Assembly: GCF_026283955.1 (NCBI RefSeq)
Contig: NZ_JAPDPE010000004.1
Span: 36,865-100,864 of the forward strand
Direction: 5' to 3'
Source: Dyella silvatica
GTDB taxonomy: Bacteria > Pseudomonadota > Gammaproteobacteria > Xanthomonadales > Rhodanobacteraceae
DNA length: 64,000 nt
In this document: piece by piece, positions 47,985 to 56,659 of the stretch
Layout of the letters: each line of letters starts with the position of its first letter
Numbering within the stretch: the first letter of the stretch is position 1
Position numbers and translations under genes: made by a program
Notes under the pieces: model-generated
Told to the model about the DNA's origin: nothing
What the model saw: only the letters and a program-made list of their open reading frames with translations
Database searches by the model: none

Positions 47985-49538
47985 ATGCCCGGTCTCGATA
48001 CACACGACGTCAACTCGCTTGCAGGCGCCACCTATTTTGTCGTGGGGCGCGGCACCGAAGGCGGCCCGTCTTCGTTTCATCTCTCTATCGCCGGCGTCAC
48101 CTCCGGCACCTCGGACCCCAACTGGGGCAGCGCGGACAAAATCGTCGCCGACAGCGGCTATTCGCTGGGCACCATCCAGGTCGATCTGGGCAAGCGCGGC
48201 ACCTGGGCACTGGGTTCGACCGACGGCGCGGCGCTGAAGCCCGGCCAGACCACCTACGTGGACGGCATCATCGATCAGTCGGCGAAATACGCCAAAGATC
48301 ACGACCTGAAGTTCACCCAGAACACCGCACAGCTTCGCAGCGACCTGCTGACTCACGGCAACGGCGAACACAACCGCACCACCCTCGCCTTCATCGACAA
48401 AGACACCCGCAATAGCATCAATGCGTGGGCATCCTCCGAAGACGGCCAGAAGTGGATCCATAAGAACGTCGACTATCCGCAGATCAAAGACGCGACCCAG
48501 TCGGCGATGGACATGCTGGACAAGTACGGCAAGAACATCCCGGAAGATCGTCGCCTAGAAACCGTCGCCATTCTGGCCAAGACGGAGAACCAGATCCCGT
48601 CGCAGATGAAGAAGTTCGAAAAGGTGATGAAGGACGGCGGCGACTACAACGACGTGCTTGCGAAAGCCAACGAGATCAAGGGCACCTACTCGTACTACGA
48701 CGGCCCCAAGGCCGCCACCCTGGCCGAGCAATACAAGAACGCCTACAAGGACCCGGAGAAAGCCGCTGCCCTCGATCGCGCGCATGCCAAGGTGGGCGAT
48801 CCGAACTTCAATCCATCGAAGTCGGCCAGCGATCAAGACATCAAGGACGCCCTGAAAGCGATCGAGCCGGAAAAGCACAAACATCATGCGGCGGGCGGCA
48901 ACGGCTCATTGCATCAGGGATCGCACGGCGACAAGGTCACCGCACTGCAAACCGATCTGGCCAAGCTGGGTTTCACCGATGCGCACGACCGCCCACTGCA
49001 TGCGGACGGCGGCTTCGGCGCCGGCACCAAGGCTGCCGTGGAGAAATTTCAGCGCGCGCACAACATGACGCCCGATGGCGTCGCCGGCCCGAAGACACTG
49101 GAAGCCGTGCAACTGGCTGCGCACCCGCCTCAGGCCAGCCTGGCCGACAGCCACAACCCGGGTAATGCGATGTATACCCAGGCGCTGCAAAACGTCCGCG
49201 CCATCGACGTGGAACACGGCCGCAGCTCGGACCAGAAATCCATCAACCTTGCCGGCTCGCTGACCGCGGCAGCCCGTGCCGAGGGCCTTTCCCGGGTCGA
49301 TCACGTGGTACTGAGCGACGACGGCAAGCGCGCCTTCGCCGTGCAAGGCGATCTTAACTCGCCACTCAAGCGCATGGCCGAAGTGAATGTCGATCAATCC
49401 GTAAACAAGCCGCTGGAGCAAAGCAGCGCCGAGTTCCAGAAGGCCGGGCAACAACAGCAGCCATCGAACCCACAGCAGCAACAGCATCAGCAACCGCAGG
49501 CACCACAGCAACCACAGCCGCAGGGCGCGCAACGCTAA
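47985..49538 (+). CDS. Type IV secretion antibacterial effector (X-Tfe) with peptidoglycan-binding and XVIPCD domains
   Basis: A 517-residue protein without signal peptide; ATG 47985 lies behind a perfect AAGGAGGA site. The N-terminal part (residues 1 to about 290) is not a family I can name. Glu25 in GRGTEGG and SGYSLGTIQVDLG look like a muramidase-type active region. Residues about 305-375 form a PG_binding_1 domain (HGDKVTALQTDLAKLGF, FGAGTKAAVEKFQ, GVAGPKTLEAV). Residues about 383-485 match XVIPCD, the signal read by VirD4 of Xanthomonadales type IV systems (GLSRVDHVVLSDDG, FAVQGDL). A Gln-rich tail ends the protein, as is typical. The expected role is injection into rival bacteria to cut their wall. 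The LprI-like gene just upstream is the likely antidote. The secretion machinery is not in the window. Confidence 0.85.
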   Translation: MPGLDTHDVNSLAGATYFVVGRGTEGGPSSFHLSIAGVTSGTSDPNWGSADKIVADSGYSLGTIQVDLGKRGTWALGSTDGAALKPGQTTYVDGIIDQSAKYAKDHDLKFTQNTAQLRSDLLTHGNGEHNRTTLAFIDKDTRNSINAWASSEDGQKWIHKNVDYPQIKDATQSAMDMLDKYGKNIPEDRRLETVAILAKTENQIPSQMKKFEKVMKDGGDYNDVLAKANEIKGTYSYYDGPKAATLAEQYKNAYKDPEKAAALDRAHAKVGDPNFNPSKSASDQDIKDALKAIEPEKHKHHAAGGNGSLHQGSHGDKVTALQTDLAKLGFTDAHDRPLHADGGFGAGTKAAVEKFQRAHNMTPDGVAGPKTLEAVQLAAHPPQASLADSHNPGNAMYTQALQNVRAIDVEHGRSSDQKSINLAGSLTAAARAEGLSRVDHVVLSDDGKRAFAVQGDLNSPLKRMAEVNVDQSVNKPLEQSSAEFQKAGQQQQPSNPQQQQHQQPQAPQQPQPQGAQR

Positions 49539-49580
49539 CAAGGCATCACCCGGGCCGCAGGCCCGGCATCTCGCATGGCA

Positions 49581-49616
49581 AAACGGCGATCGTTCCAGCA
49601 ACGGTCGCCGTTTTTT
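49581..49616 (+). terminator. Rho-independent terminator after the effector gene
   Basis: AAACGGCGA pairs with TCGCCGTTT (9 bp), with an inner CGTT/AACG stem, and is followed by six Ts (49611-49616). It lies between two converging genes. The run of As on its left side could let it work for the - strand operon too. Confidence 0.85.
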
Positions 49617-49773
49617 GTTTCAGCCGCGCAGTGACTGGCCAATACCGCGAGATGTCTGGGAGCATTAGCCGTCGTCGTTGGCGTCGCTTACCCGCTGCAG
49701 GCGGTGCTCGAATGCTTCCTGGCTCTTTTTCGACAACGGCGACTCCTATAGCTGCACGGGTCATTGCCGCGCG

Positions 49774-50532
49774 TCACTTCAGCTTCTTTGGCTTGCTTGC
49801 GCGCGCATCGAGTGCCTGTGCACGTGAAATAAGCGCGATCACCTCGGCAATGATTTTCATCATCGCGGCGCTTGCGCGCGACTCATCCGCGGCCTTGATC
49901 GCATCGAATACACGCCGGTGCGCCGGCACGCTGGCCGTATGCCCCTTGATGCGGTTGGTCATGCGGATGGAAATTTTCAGCGCCGTCGTGATCAGCTCGT
50001 CGAGCTGAACGTAGAACGGATTGCCGGTCGCGTTCAATATCGCCACATGAAAGGAGATATCCGCCTCCAGATGATCATCGTCGCCATGCTCGGCGGCAAT
50101 CATCCGTTGCAGGCCATGCTCGATGGCCTGCAACGCACTTGGGCTGGCGTTCTTCGCGGCGAGCGCGGCGGCGATGGGCTCGATGCCCAGGCGCATTTCG
50201 GTGAAATGACGCAGCAGCTCGTAGGAGAATTTTCGCTCGAGCATCCAGCGCAACACGTCGGGGTCCAGCAAGCTCCACTGCTCTTGCGGCTGGGTGACGA
50301 TACCGCTGCGCGGCCTGGCCGAGACCATGCCCTTGGCGGTAAGCATCTTCACTGCTTCGCGGGTGACGCTTCGGCTGGTCTGGAAACGCTGTGAAATTTC
50401 CGCCTCGGTAGGGAAGCTGCCATTGCCCAGCTTTCCGGAAACGATGTCCTGCCCTAGCGACTCCAGCACCTGCCCGGTCAGCGTCAGGCGGCCGGAACGG
50501 CGAAACCGATCGAGCATCTTCGTGGTCTCCAT
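49774..50532 (-). CDS. FadR-type GntR-family transcription regulator
   Basis: A 252-residue DNA-binding regulator. The N-terminal winged helix (about residues 15-80) includes FPTEAEISQRFQTSRSVTREAVKML, split here as the recognition helix SRSVTREAVKML. The C-terminal FCD ligand domain (about 95-235) has metal-site candidates D in EADISFHVAI, the following His, and later His in PAHRRVFDAI. It is the last gene of the - strand group, about 100 bases after the alpha-galactosidase. This position suggests control of galactoside use by galactose or a derived acid, as for DgoR-like members. A possible operator lies at 57203-57219. Confidence 0.85.
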   Translation of the reverse strand: METTKMLDRFRRSGRLTLTGQVLESLGQDIVSGKLGNGSFPTEAEISQRFQTSRSVTREAVKMLTAKGMVSARPRSGIVTQPQEQWSLLDPDVLRWMLERKFSYELLRHFTEMRLGIEPIAAALAAKNASPSALQAIEHGLQRMIAAEHGDDDHLEADISFHVAILNATGNPFYVQLDELITTALKISIRMTNRIKGHTASVPAHRRVFDAIKAADESRASAAMMKIIAEVIALISRAQALDARASKPKKLK

Positions 50533-50631
50533 GGCCAGAGACTAACAAGGATATTCATAGGCAACAATTGCCCCGCATCGACACGACCGGCGCCAGCTCC
50601 GGCAGCCAGACAGCTGCCGGCAAGCGGAAAA

Positions 50632-51846
50632 TTACATGGCACTGATGCGATACATCGCCGTGGCGTGCGCAGGCAAATGCGTCTTGATCGAGCCATCGCC
50701 TTGCGACTGGCTGTGCTGCCACAGATCCCGTATGCGGTATGCCCCCGATGCCTTCAAGCCGAGCTCTTCGGCGCTGACCGCGACGTCGTGCTGGGCATTG
50801 GTTTCGTTGAACACCGCCACGGCACGGCTACCGTCCTTGAGCGGCTTGACGATCACATGAATGCCACTGGCATCACGGATGCGCTTGCCTTGCACACCAA
50901 GCGCATCCTGATCCACCGCGATCACTTCTTTATTCAACAGAATGTCCAGCGCATCCGGCTTGATCTTGCGCAAGTCCGTGCCGATCAGCAGCGGTGCCGC
51001 CATGATCGCCCATAGACTGAAGTGCGTGCGGTATTCCTCATGGGTCATGCCGCCGTTGCCGACTTCGAGCATATCCGGGTCGTTCCAATGTCCCAGGCTG
51101 GCGTAACCATCAAGTACGACATTCTGCTTGAATATCTCGACCATCGATGTGTACTTGTCGCGGATGTCCCCGGTGGTACGCCATGAGCTTGCGCCGACGG
51201 CGGGGTCTCCCGCCCACAGCCAGGGCTTGTTTTCGCCCCACTCGCAAACACTGTAGAAAATCGGCCGCCCGCTCGCCCGCAGCGCCTCGCCCATGGCTTG
51301 ATAACGTTGCTTGGCGTCGATCTTTTGATTGTTGCAATTATCGTATTTCAGATAATCCACACCGAAGGATGCGAACAAGGCGGCGTCCTGCTTTTCGTGA
51401 CCCAGCCCGCCCGGAAAACCGCGATTCTTTTCACTGGGCTCGCAGGTGCTTACCCCCGCGCTCGAATAAAGGCCGAACTTGAGCCCGCGAGCATGGATAT
51501 AGTCGGCCAGCGCCTTGATGCCGCCGGGAAAGCGCTCGGGGTTGGCCTGCAGGTTGCCGTCCTGGTCGCGTTTCCAGTTGGCCCAGCAATCATCGATATT
51601 GACGTAGCGGTAACCGGCATCGCGAAGGCCGAGACTGACGAATTTGTCGGCGACGCCGCGAATCATCGCCTCGTCGAATTCGGCACGGCAATGGGTAGAG
51701 TTCCAATTATTGAAACCCATTTGCGGCAACGCCGTTGCTGCATCTTTCGCCTGGGCATCCTGGGCCTGCTGGGCTTGTACGGATGCCGTGAAGACCAGCG
51801 CGGACAACAGCGCGGTGCGCATGATGTTTGAGGTCAAACCGCTCAT
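50632..51846 (-). CDS. Secreted GH27 alpha-galactosidase
   Basis: A 404-residue enzyme with a signal peptide (ALLSALVFTASVQA) starting at 51846. GGAG lies 9 bases upstream of that ATG; a second ATG at 51822 lacks a site. GH27 hallmarks are GFNNWN, YVNIDDCW, the nucleophile Asp in YLKYDNCN, and the acid/base Asp in HWNDPDML. It removes terminal alpha-linked galactose from oligo- or polysaccharides, probably in the periplasm or outside the cell. The gene is 53 bases behind the GH35 gene. Together with the beta-galactosidase and the TonB receptor it suits galactose-containing plant polymers such as galactomannan or galacturonan side chains. Confidence 0.93.
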   Translation of the reverse strand: MSGLTSNIMRTALLSALVFTASVQAQQAQDAQAKDAATALPQMGFNNWNSTHCRAEFDEAMIRGVADKFVSLGLRDAGYRYVNIDDCWANWKRDQDGNLQANPERFPGGIKALADYIHARGLKFGLYSSAGVSTCEPSEKNRGFPGGLGHEKQDAALFASFGVDYLKYDNCNNQKIDAKQRYQAMGEALRASGRPIFYSVCEWGENKPWLWAGDPAVGASSWRTTGDIRDKYTSMVEIFKQNVVLDGYASLGHWNDPDMLEVGNGGMTHEEYRTHFSLWAIMAAPLLIGTDLRKIKPDALDILLNKEVIAVDQDALGVQGKRIRDASGIHVIVKPLKDGSRAVAVFNETNAQHDVAVSAEELGLKASGAYRIRDLWQHSQSQGDGSIKTHLPAHATAMYRISAM

Positions 51847-51899
51847 TAAGAAGATCTCCAGACAAAAAGGGTTTGCGTCATCGCGGGCTCAGAACCTGC

Positions 51900-53831
51900 C
51901 TAGGGCAGCGCGGCCGTGGCTTTCGCATCGAGGATAGGCTGCTTCAACATGTTCAGCACCGGCCGCCCGGCCCCTTGCAAGTCGATCACCGTCAGCTGAT
52001 TGCCCTTGGGCTTAAGCCATACCCCCGGAACATACAGGGTGCGCTGCGGGCCGATCTTCCAGATACGACCCAAGGGGTGACCGTTAAGCCAGGCGAAGCC
52101 CTTGGTCAGGCCCGTCGTATCGAGAAAGGTATCTGCCGATGCGCTACCCGACATCGCCGCATCGAAGCTTCCGCGATAAAAACATGGCGCCTGCCGGCAG
52201 GGCTTACTGCTGTAGTTCAGACTTGCATAGTTGCTCAATGGCAGCGAATAAATTTGCCAGTCGCTGAGCGCACTGCCTTTCACGCTGACCGATCCGAGAA
52301 TGCCTTTGCGTTCTTTGAGCAGCTCCTTGCCGAAATTTATCCGCCCGGAATTTTCGACCAGAATGTCCAGCGTGCTGCCCTTGGCGAGCTTCACCGCAAG
52401 CTTGTTCTGTTTCAGTCGGCGATCCAGTGTGCCGACCAGAGCGCCATCGACATAGATTTGCGCGTAATCATGCAAACCGTCGATGACCAGCTCGCCAGCT
52501 GTTTCGGCGACCACCTTTTTTCGATAAAGAATGTCGCCATAAGCCTGATCCAGATCCTCCATCGTCTTGAGCTCATGAGACATCGTGGGCGTCGGCAGGT
52601 TATCCCAAAGCGACGCCGACTCATTAAGCGTTATGCCGGCGATAGCCTGGGTGGACGGAATCTCCGGCAGCGGCGGCGGTGCTTTTTGGGTGGCCTCGGC
52701 GATGGCCTTGCGCAGCGCAAAGTATTTCGGGCTGGGGCGGCCGCTCTCACCCAAGGGGGCGTCATAGTCGTAGCTGGTGACGTCGGGTTGATAGCTGTCT
52801 TCGTCCCAGTTGGCGCCATTCATCCAGCCGAACGATGTTCCGCCATGAAACATATACATGCTGACCGAGTAGCCCTGGCCCAGCATCCAGGCCAGCTCTT
52901 TGGCCTCGACACTTGCATCCGCGGTGTGATGCGGCGCGCCCCAATGATCAAACCAGCCCGCCCAGTATTCACCGGTCATGGAAGGCCCATCCGGGCGCCA
53001 CCGATGCAACTGCGCGAATTTCTCCTTGGCATGGCCGGTACCGAAATTGATCACCACCGGCAGATCGGGCAGCGCGCCGGGGCGGTCGGCGCTATCGGAG
53101 GTATAGAGCAAGGATTTATCAAAGCCGCTGTCCACCAGCGTGCGACGGATGCCGTCCAGATAGACCTGATCATCGCCAAAGCTGCCGTATTCGTTTTCCA
53201 CCTGCACCGCGATGATGTTGCCGCCACGGGCCAGCTGCAAGCCAGCCACTTCCGAGCCGAGTCGATGCAGCCAGCGCTGTACCGGCCGCATGAACTTCGG
53301 GTCGGTCGAGCGCACCTTGATGTCCTGGTCTTTCAGCAACCATGAGGGAAAGCCACCGAACTCCCATTCGGCGCAGACATAGGGGCCGGGCCTGAGAATG
53401 ACGTACAGCCCCTCCTGCTGTGCTTCGCGAATGAATTCGGCTAGGTCGTTTTGCCCTTGGAAATCGTAGACCCCCGGGGTGCTTTCGTGAGCATTCCAGA
53501 AAACATAGCTGGTGATGGTGTTAAGCCCCATCGCCTTGGCCATCTTCAAGCGGGATCGCCAGTACTCGCGCGGAATACGCGGATAGTGCATTTCGCCGGA
53601 AATAATCTGAAAGGGCTTGCCGTCGAGCATGAATTTGCCGTGCTGCACGCTCAGCGCATGCGACGCCGGCGGGCTGCCGGGCTGCTTGGTAGCCGCCCTG
53701 CCCGCGCCGGCCGCGGCAAAGGCCATGCACATCGACACGCCCAGCCATTTCAAGGCCGATGCTGCCGTTGCCGACTTCGGCCTGCCCACATCGCGCGCCC
53801 GCCCTGCTTGCCGATGGCCGCGCATTACCAT
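51900..53831 (-). CDS. GH35 beta-galactosidase, exported
   Basis: A 643-residue glycosidase. The hydrophobic segment LGVSMCMAFAAAGAGRAA (about residues 29-46) looks like a signal peptide behind a long positively charged N-region. GH35 motifs: ISGEMHYPRIP, LRPGPYVCAEWEFGG, the acid/base Glu in VQVENEYG and the nucleophile Glu in TGEYWAGWFDHWG, followed by C-terminal beta-sandwich regions. Its start overlaps the end of the receptor gene by 7 bases. A second ATG at 53825 overlaps the receptor stop as TAATG and is equally possible. It splits terminal beta-galactosides. Confidence 0.93.
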   Translation of the reverse strand: MVMRGHRQAGRARDVGRPKSATAASALKWLGVSMCMAFAAAGAGRAATKQPGSPPASHALSVQHGKFMLDGKPFQIISGEMHYPRIPREYWRSRLKMAKAMGLNTITSYVFWNAHESTPGVYDFQGQNDLAEFIREAQQEGLYVILRPGPYVCAEWEFGGFPSWLLKDQDIKVRSTDPKFMRPVQRWLHRLGSEVAGLQLARGGNIIAVQVENEYGSFGDDQVYLDGIRRTLVDSGFDKSLLYTSDSADRPGALPDLPVVINFGTGHAKEKFAQLHRWRPDGPSMTGEYWAGWFDHWGAPHHTADASVEAKELAWMLGQGYSVSMYMFHGGTSFGWMNGANWDEDSYQPDVTSYDYDAPLGESGRPSPKYFALRKAIAEATQKAPPPLPEIPSTQAIAGITLNESASLWDNLPTPTMSHELKTMEDLDQAYGDILYRKKVVAETAGELVIDGLHDYAQIYVDGALVGTLDRRLKQNKLAVKLAKGSTLDILVENSGRINFGKELLKERKGILGSVSVKGSALSDWQIYSLPLSNYASLNYSSKPCRQAPCFYRGSFDAAMSGSASADTFLDTTGLTKGFAWLNGHPLGRIWKIGPQRTLYVPGVWLKPKGNQLTVIDLQGAGRPVLNMLKQPILDAKATAALP

Positions 53832-56659
53832 GAAGCCCTGATGCCGGCGGACAGCGTTCTTCCATCGACTTCGGCGTAGGTCGGCCGATTCGTATAGACC
53901 TGGTAGCGGAAGATTTTTTCGCGCGTGATATTGGTAGCGTCGAAAAACACCGAGACGTTATCCATCAGTTTGTAGCTGGCGCTCAGATCCAGCTGCCCAT
54001 AAGCCTTTACCGTCGTCGGCTGGCTTTCGTCTCCTGAAATCGTCGATAGATATTTGTCGCGCCAGTTGTAGGCCAGGCGCAGCTGGATCGGCCCCTTCTC
54101 GTAGTAACCGCTTAGATTGGCCGAGTCGCCAATGCCGGGAACCGCGAACTTGCCGGCCTTGGCGATAATCGACGGACTGATCGACGCGTTGCTGGTGACA
54201 TGCGTGTAGTTGGCTGCGACGCCCAGGCCGTCGAACGGCGCCGGCAGTCGAGTGAACTGGTAATTGAAGGTGACTTCTTCGCCCTTAATCGTCGCCGAAT
54301 TCAAATTGACTGGCTGGGTCAGGTCAAAGGGGAATCCGAGGATGGTCGTCTTGGTCGTCACCAGGGTATTGAAGTTGCTGACCTTCTTGTAAAACCCATC
54401 GATCGCCACATAGCTGGCGTCGTTGATATACCACTCCAGGCCCATGTCGAAGTTCTTCGAGCCGTAGGGAAGCAGCTCGGCATTACCCTTGGTAACCCCT
54501 TGCGTCTGCGGCCTGAAGTTGTAGCTGGTTGCCGCGGAAAGATTACTCAGGTCCGGCCGGGTCACCGTCTTGGAAAGCGCTGTCCGGAAGATGATGTCGT
54601 CGCGCAGATTCAACTTGAAGTTGGCCGATGGCAGCCAGTTGCGATAGCTACCCGTCGCCGAAATAGGTGCCAGCGAGCCATAGCTGGGTATCGAATTACT
54701 CGTATCGTTCGGATTGACGGTAATCGCCTCCAACGGCACCGAATAAGCGCGCGAGGTCGTATCGGTTTCGGTGTAGCGCAGGCCGACTTCCAGGGTCCAG
54801 GGCTTGGACATGATCGTGCCCTGAAAATTGGCCTTGCCATAAGCCGACTTGGTTCTTTCGTTGATCCGGCTGTAAGTGTTTGGGTCCTGCCGCGCGGCGA
54901 ACGAACCGCCATTGGCGGCCAGCGCCGCGGCGAATGCGGCGGGGTTGGGCAATTGATTGTAGGCCGCCGGACTGGCCAGATAGGCCAGCAGCTTATTCAC
55001 GTCATAAGTAAGCCATTGGGTCGGAAAACCCGGCGATACCCCATTGGCCAGGTTGCCTGCATTGAAGACATGCGCCCCGATGGCATCGGCGGGGATGGAT
55101 GCCACGTAGCCGCAGTACTCACCGCACAGCAGGCTATTGGGGGTAACCCAGCTGACCAGGGTCTTGGTTCGATCGGTACCCTCGATGCCGAAATCGAGGC
55201 CGGCCAGCGTGCCCTCGTTAAAGCTCTTGGACAAATGCAGTTTGCTCTGCAGAATCTTGTCGCTGACATTCGGCTCCTGGCCGCCGACCGAGCAGCAATG
55301 CGCACGCAAGTCCGAGGTGTCGGTGGTCGAAATCAGATTGCTATAGCTGGGCAACTGCGAAGAGCCGTTATTGACCCAGGTCGGGCTGACCCCGACGTTG
55401 CGGGTGCCCACGACAAAGAAATAGCTGTTCGCCGACTCCTTATTCCAGGCACGGGATACCGCCGTATCCCAGTCGATGGTGGTCGAATCATTGATCTTGT
55501 AGGCAAGGTTGAGACCAGTCTGCAAGTTATAAGCATTACGCGGCGCCGACTGCTCGATGTAGTCGTTGGCAAGCACGCCCGTGTTGCCTCGCGTAAAACT
55601 CAAGGCCGTGCCATTGGGGTCGGCGGTAATCGACTTGACGTCCCCGGTATTCATGTAAGAGCCAAAGCCGTGGTATTTCGAATCGACTTTGTAATTCGAA
55701 AACATGGTGTCCAGCTTGACGGTCAGGTCTTGGGTGGGGCGCCAGTCGATCGCGCCACTGAGACCTCGCCGCGTACGCGTCTGCTCGTAGACTGATCCGG
55801 CCAGCGTCTGTGGCAACGCGATATTGGTGTAGGCGGGATTGATCTTGCTGTAGTTAAGGCCGGTGATCCAGCCCTGCGCATCCACCGATTGCTCGCGGTG
55901 GTCACGCTTGTCGTACATGCCCGCGATCAACCAGCCGAAGGTGCCGTCCGCATTCGTGTTACTGATCAGCATCGATGCTCTTGGGGTGACTTTTCCACTC
56001 GGGCTCACGCTAAGGCTATCGTTCACGCCGGCGACGCTGGCGGAGGCATGAAAGCCCTTGGTATCCAGCGGTCGCGCCGTAATGATATTGACGGTGCCGC
56101 CAATGCCGCCTTCGGCGACATCCGCTGACGCCGTTTTTTGTATCGCCGCCGTGCTGATCAACTGGGACGGCAAGACATCGAAATTGAAGGCGCGGTCGCT
56201 GGCATCGGTTGCCATGGTGCGACCGTTGAGCAAGACATTGACAAAGTCGGGACCGAAGCCGCGAACCGTGATCTGGCTGGACTCGCCGCCGGAGCGGTCG
56301 ACGGCCACGCCGGGTACGCGCTGCAAGGCATCGGCGACATTCTGGTCAGGGAATTTACCCGCCTCCTCGGCCGACACCGCATCCACGACACCCACGGAAT
56401 CTTGCTTGATCGCCTGCGCCCGGCGGATCGAGGCGAGCTGGCCGGTCACGCTGACAGCGTTGAGCTGGGTGACATCCTTTGCCGGCTTTTGCTCCTTATT
56501 GGCGTCCTGCCCGGCGTTCTTTTCCGCGCTTGCCTGGGAGGCATTGGGCGCTGCGGTTGCCTCCTGCGCCTGTGTATTGGAGCAGAACGTCAAGCAGACC
56601 GCGCTCGTTACGGCGAACAACACCTGATGGATCGAACCAGCCAGAATCTGTCGTTGCAT
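53825..56659 (-). CDS. TonB-dependent outer-membrane receptor for galactosides
   Basis: A 944-residue receptor. I chose ATG 56659, which opens a good signal peptide (VLFAVTSAVCLTF...TQAQ). The frame is open to 56791, but the added residues do not look like a leader. After a low-complexity stretch comes a TonB-box-like LNAVSVTG and a plug domain (FPDQNVADALQRVPGV, ITVRGFGPDFVNVLLNGR, GGIGGTVNIITARPL). A beta-barrel follows, ending in an aromatic residue (LSAGIRASW). This is the Xanthomonas/Caulobacter type of receptor linked to glycan uptake. Overlap with the GH35 gene shows it leads the operon; the sugar substrate is inferred from those enzymes. Confidence 0.92.
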   Translation of the reverse strand: MQRQILAGSIHQVLFAVTSAVCLTFCSNTQAQEATAAPNASQASAEKNAGQDANKEQKPAKDVTQLNAVSVTGQLASIRRAQAIKQDSVGVVDAVSAEEAGKFPDQNVADALQRVPGVAVDRSGGESSQITVRGFGPDFVNVLLNGRTMATDASDRAFNFDVLPSQLISTAAIQKTASADVAEGGIGGTVNIITARPLDTKGFHASASVAGVNDSLSVSPSGKVTPRASMLISNTNADGTFGWLIAGMYDKRDHREQSVDAQGWITGLNYSKINPAYTNIALPQTLAGSVYEQTRTRRGLSGAIDWRPTQDLTVKLDTMFSNYKVDSKYHGFGSYMNTGDVKSITADPNGTALSFTRGNTGVLANDYIEQSAPRNAYNLQTGLNLAYKINDSTTIDWDTAVSRAWNKESANSYFFVVGTRNVGVSPTWVNNGSSQLPSYSNLISTTDTSDLRAHCCSVGGQEPNVSDKILQSKLHLSKSFNEGTLAGLDFGIEGTDRTKTLVSWVTPNSLLCGEYCGYVASIPADAIGAHVFNAGNLANGVSPGFPTQWLTYDVNKLLAYLASPAAYNQLPNPAAFAAALAANGGSFAARQDPNTYSRINERTKSAYGKANFQGTIMSKPWTLEVGLRYTETDTTSRAYSVPLEAITVNPNDTSNSIPSYGSLAPISATGSYRNWLPSANFKLNLRDDIIFRTALSKTVTRPDLSNLSAATSYNFRPQTQGVTKGNAELLPYGSKNFDMGLEWYINDASYVAIDGFYKKVSNFNTLVTTKTTILGFPFDLTQPVNLNSATIKGEEVTFNYQFTRLPAPFDGLGVAANYTHVTSNASISPSIIAKAGKFAVPGIGDSANLSGYYEKGPIQLRLAYNWRDKYLSTISGDESQPTTVKAYGQLDLSASYKLMDNVSVFFDATNITREKIFRYQVYTNRPTYAEVDGRTLSAGIRASW

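Noticed and set aside
51828..53345. A long open frame (about 505 codons) on the + strand opposite the GH35 gene
   Set aside because: It mirrors codon bias of the real - strand gene, which has full GH35 motifs; no ribosome site or known domain on the + strand.
54200..55795. A + strand open frame of about 530 codons opposite the TonB receptor
   Set aside because: Arg/Gly-rich shadow translation without any recognisable motif; the receptor on the other strand is certain.
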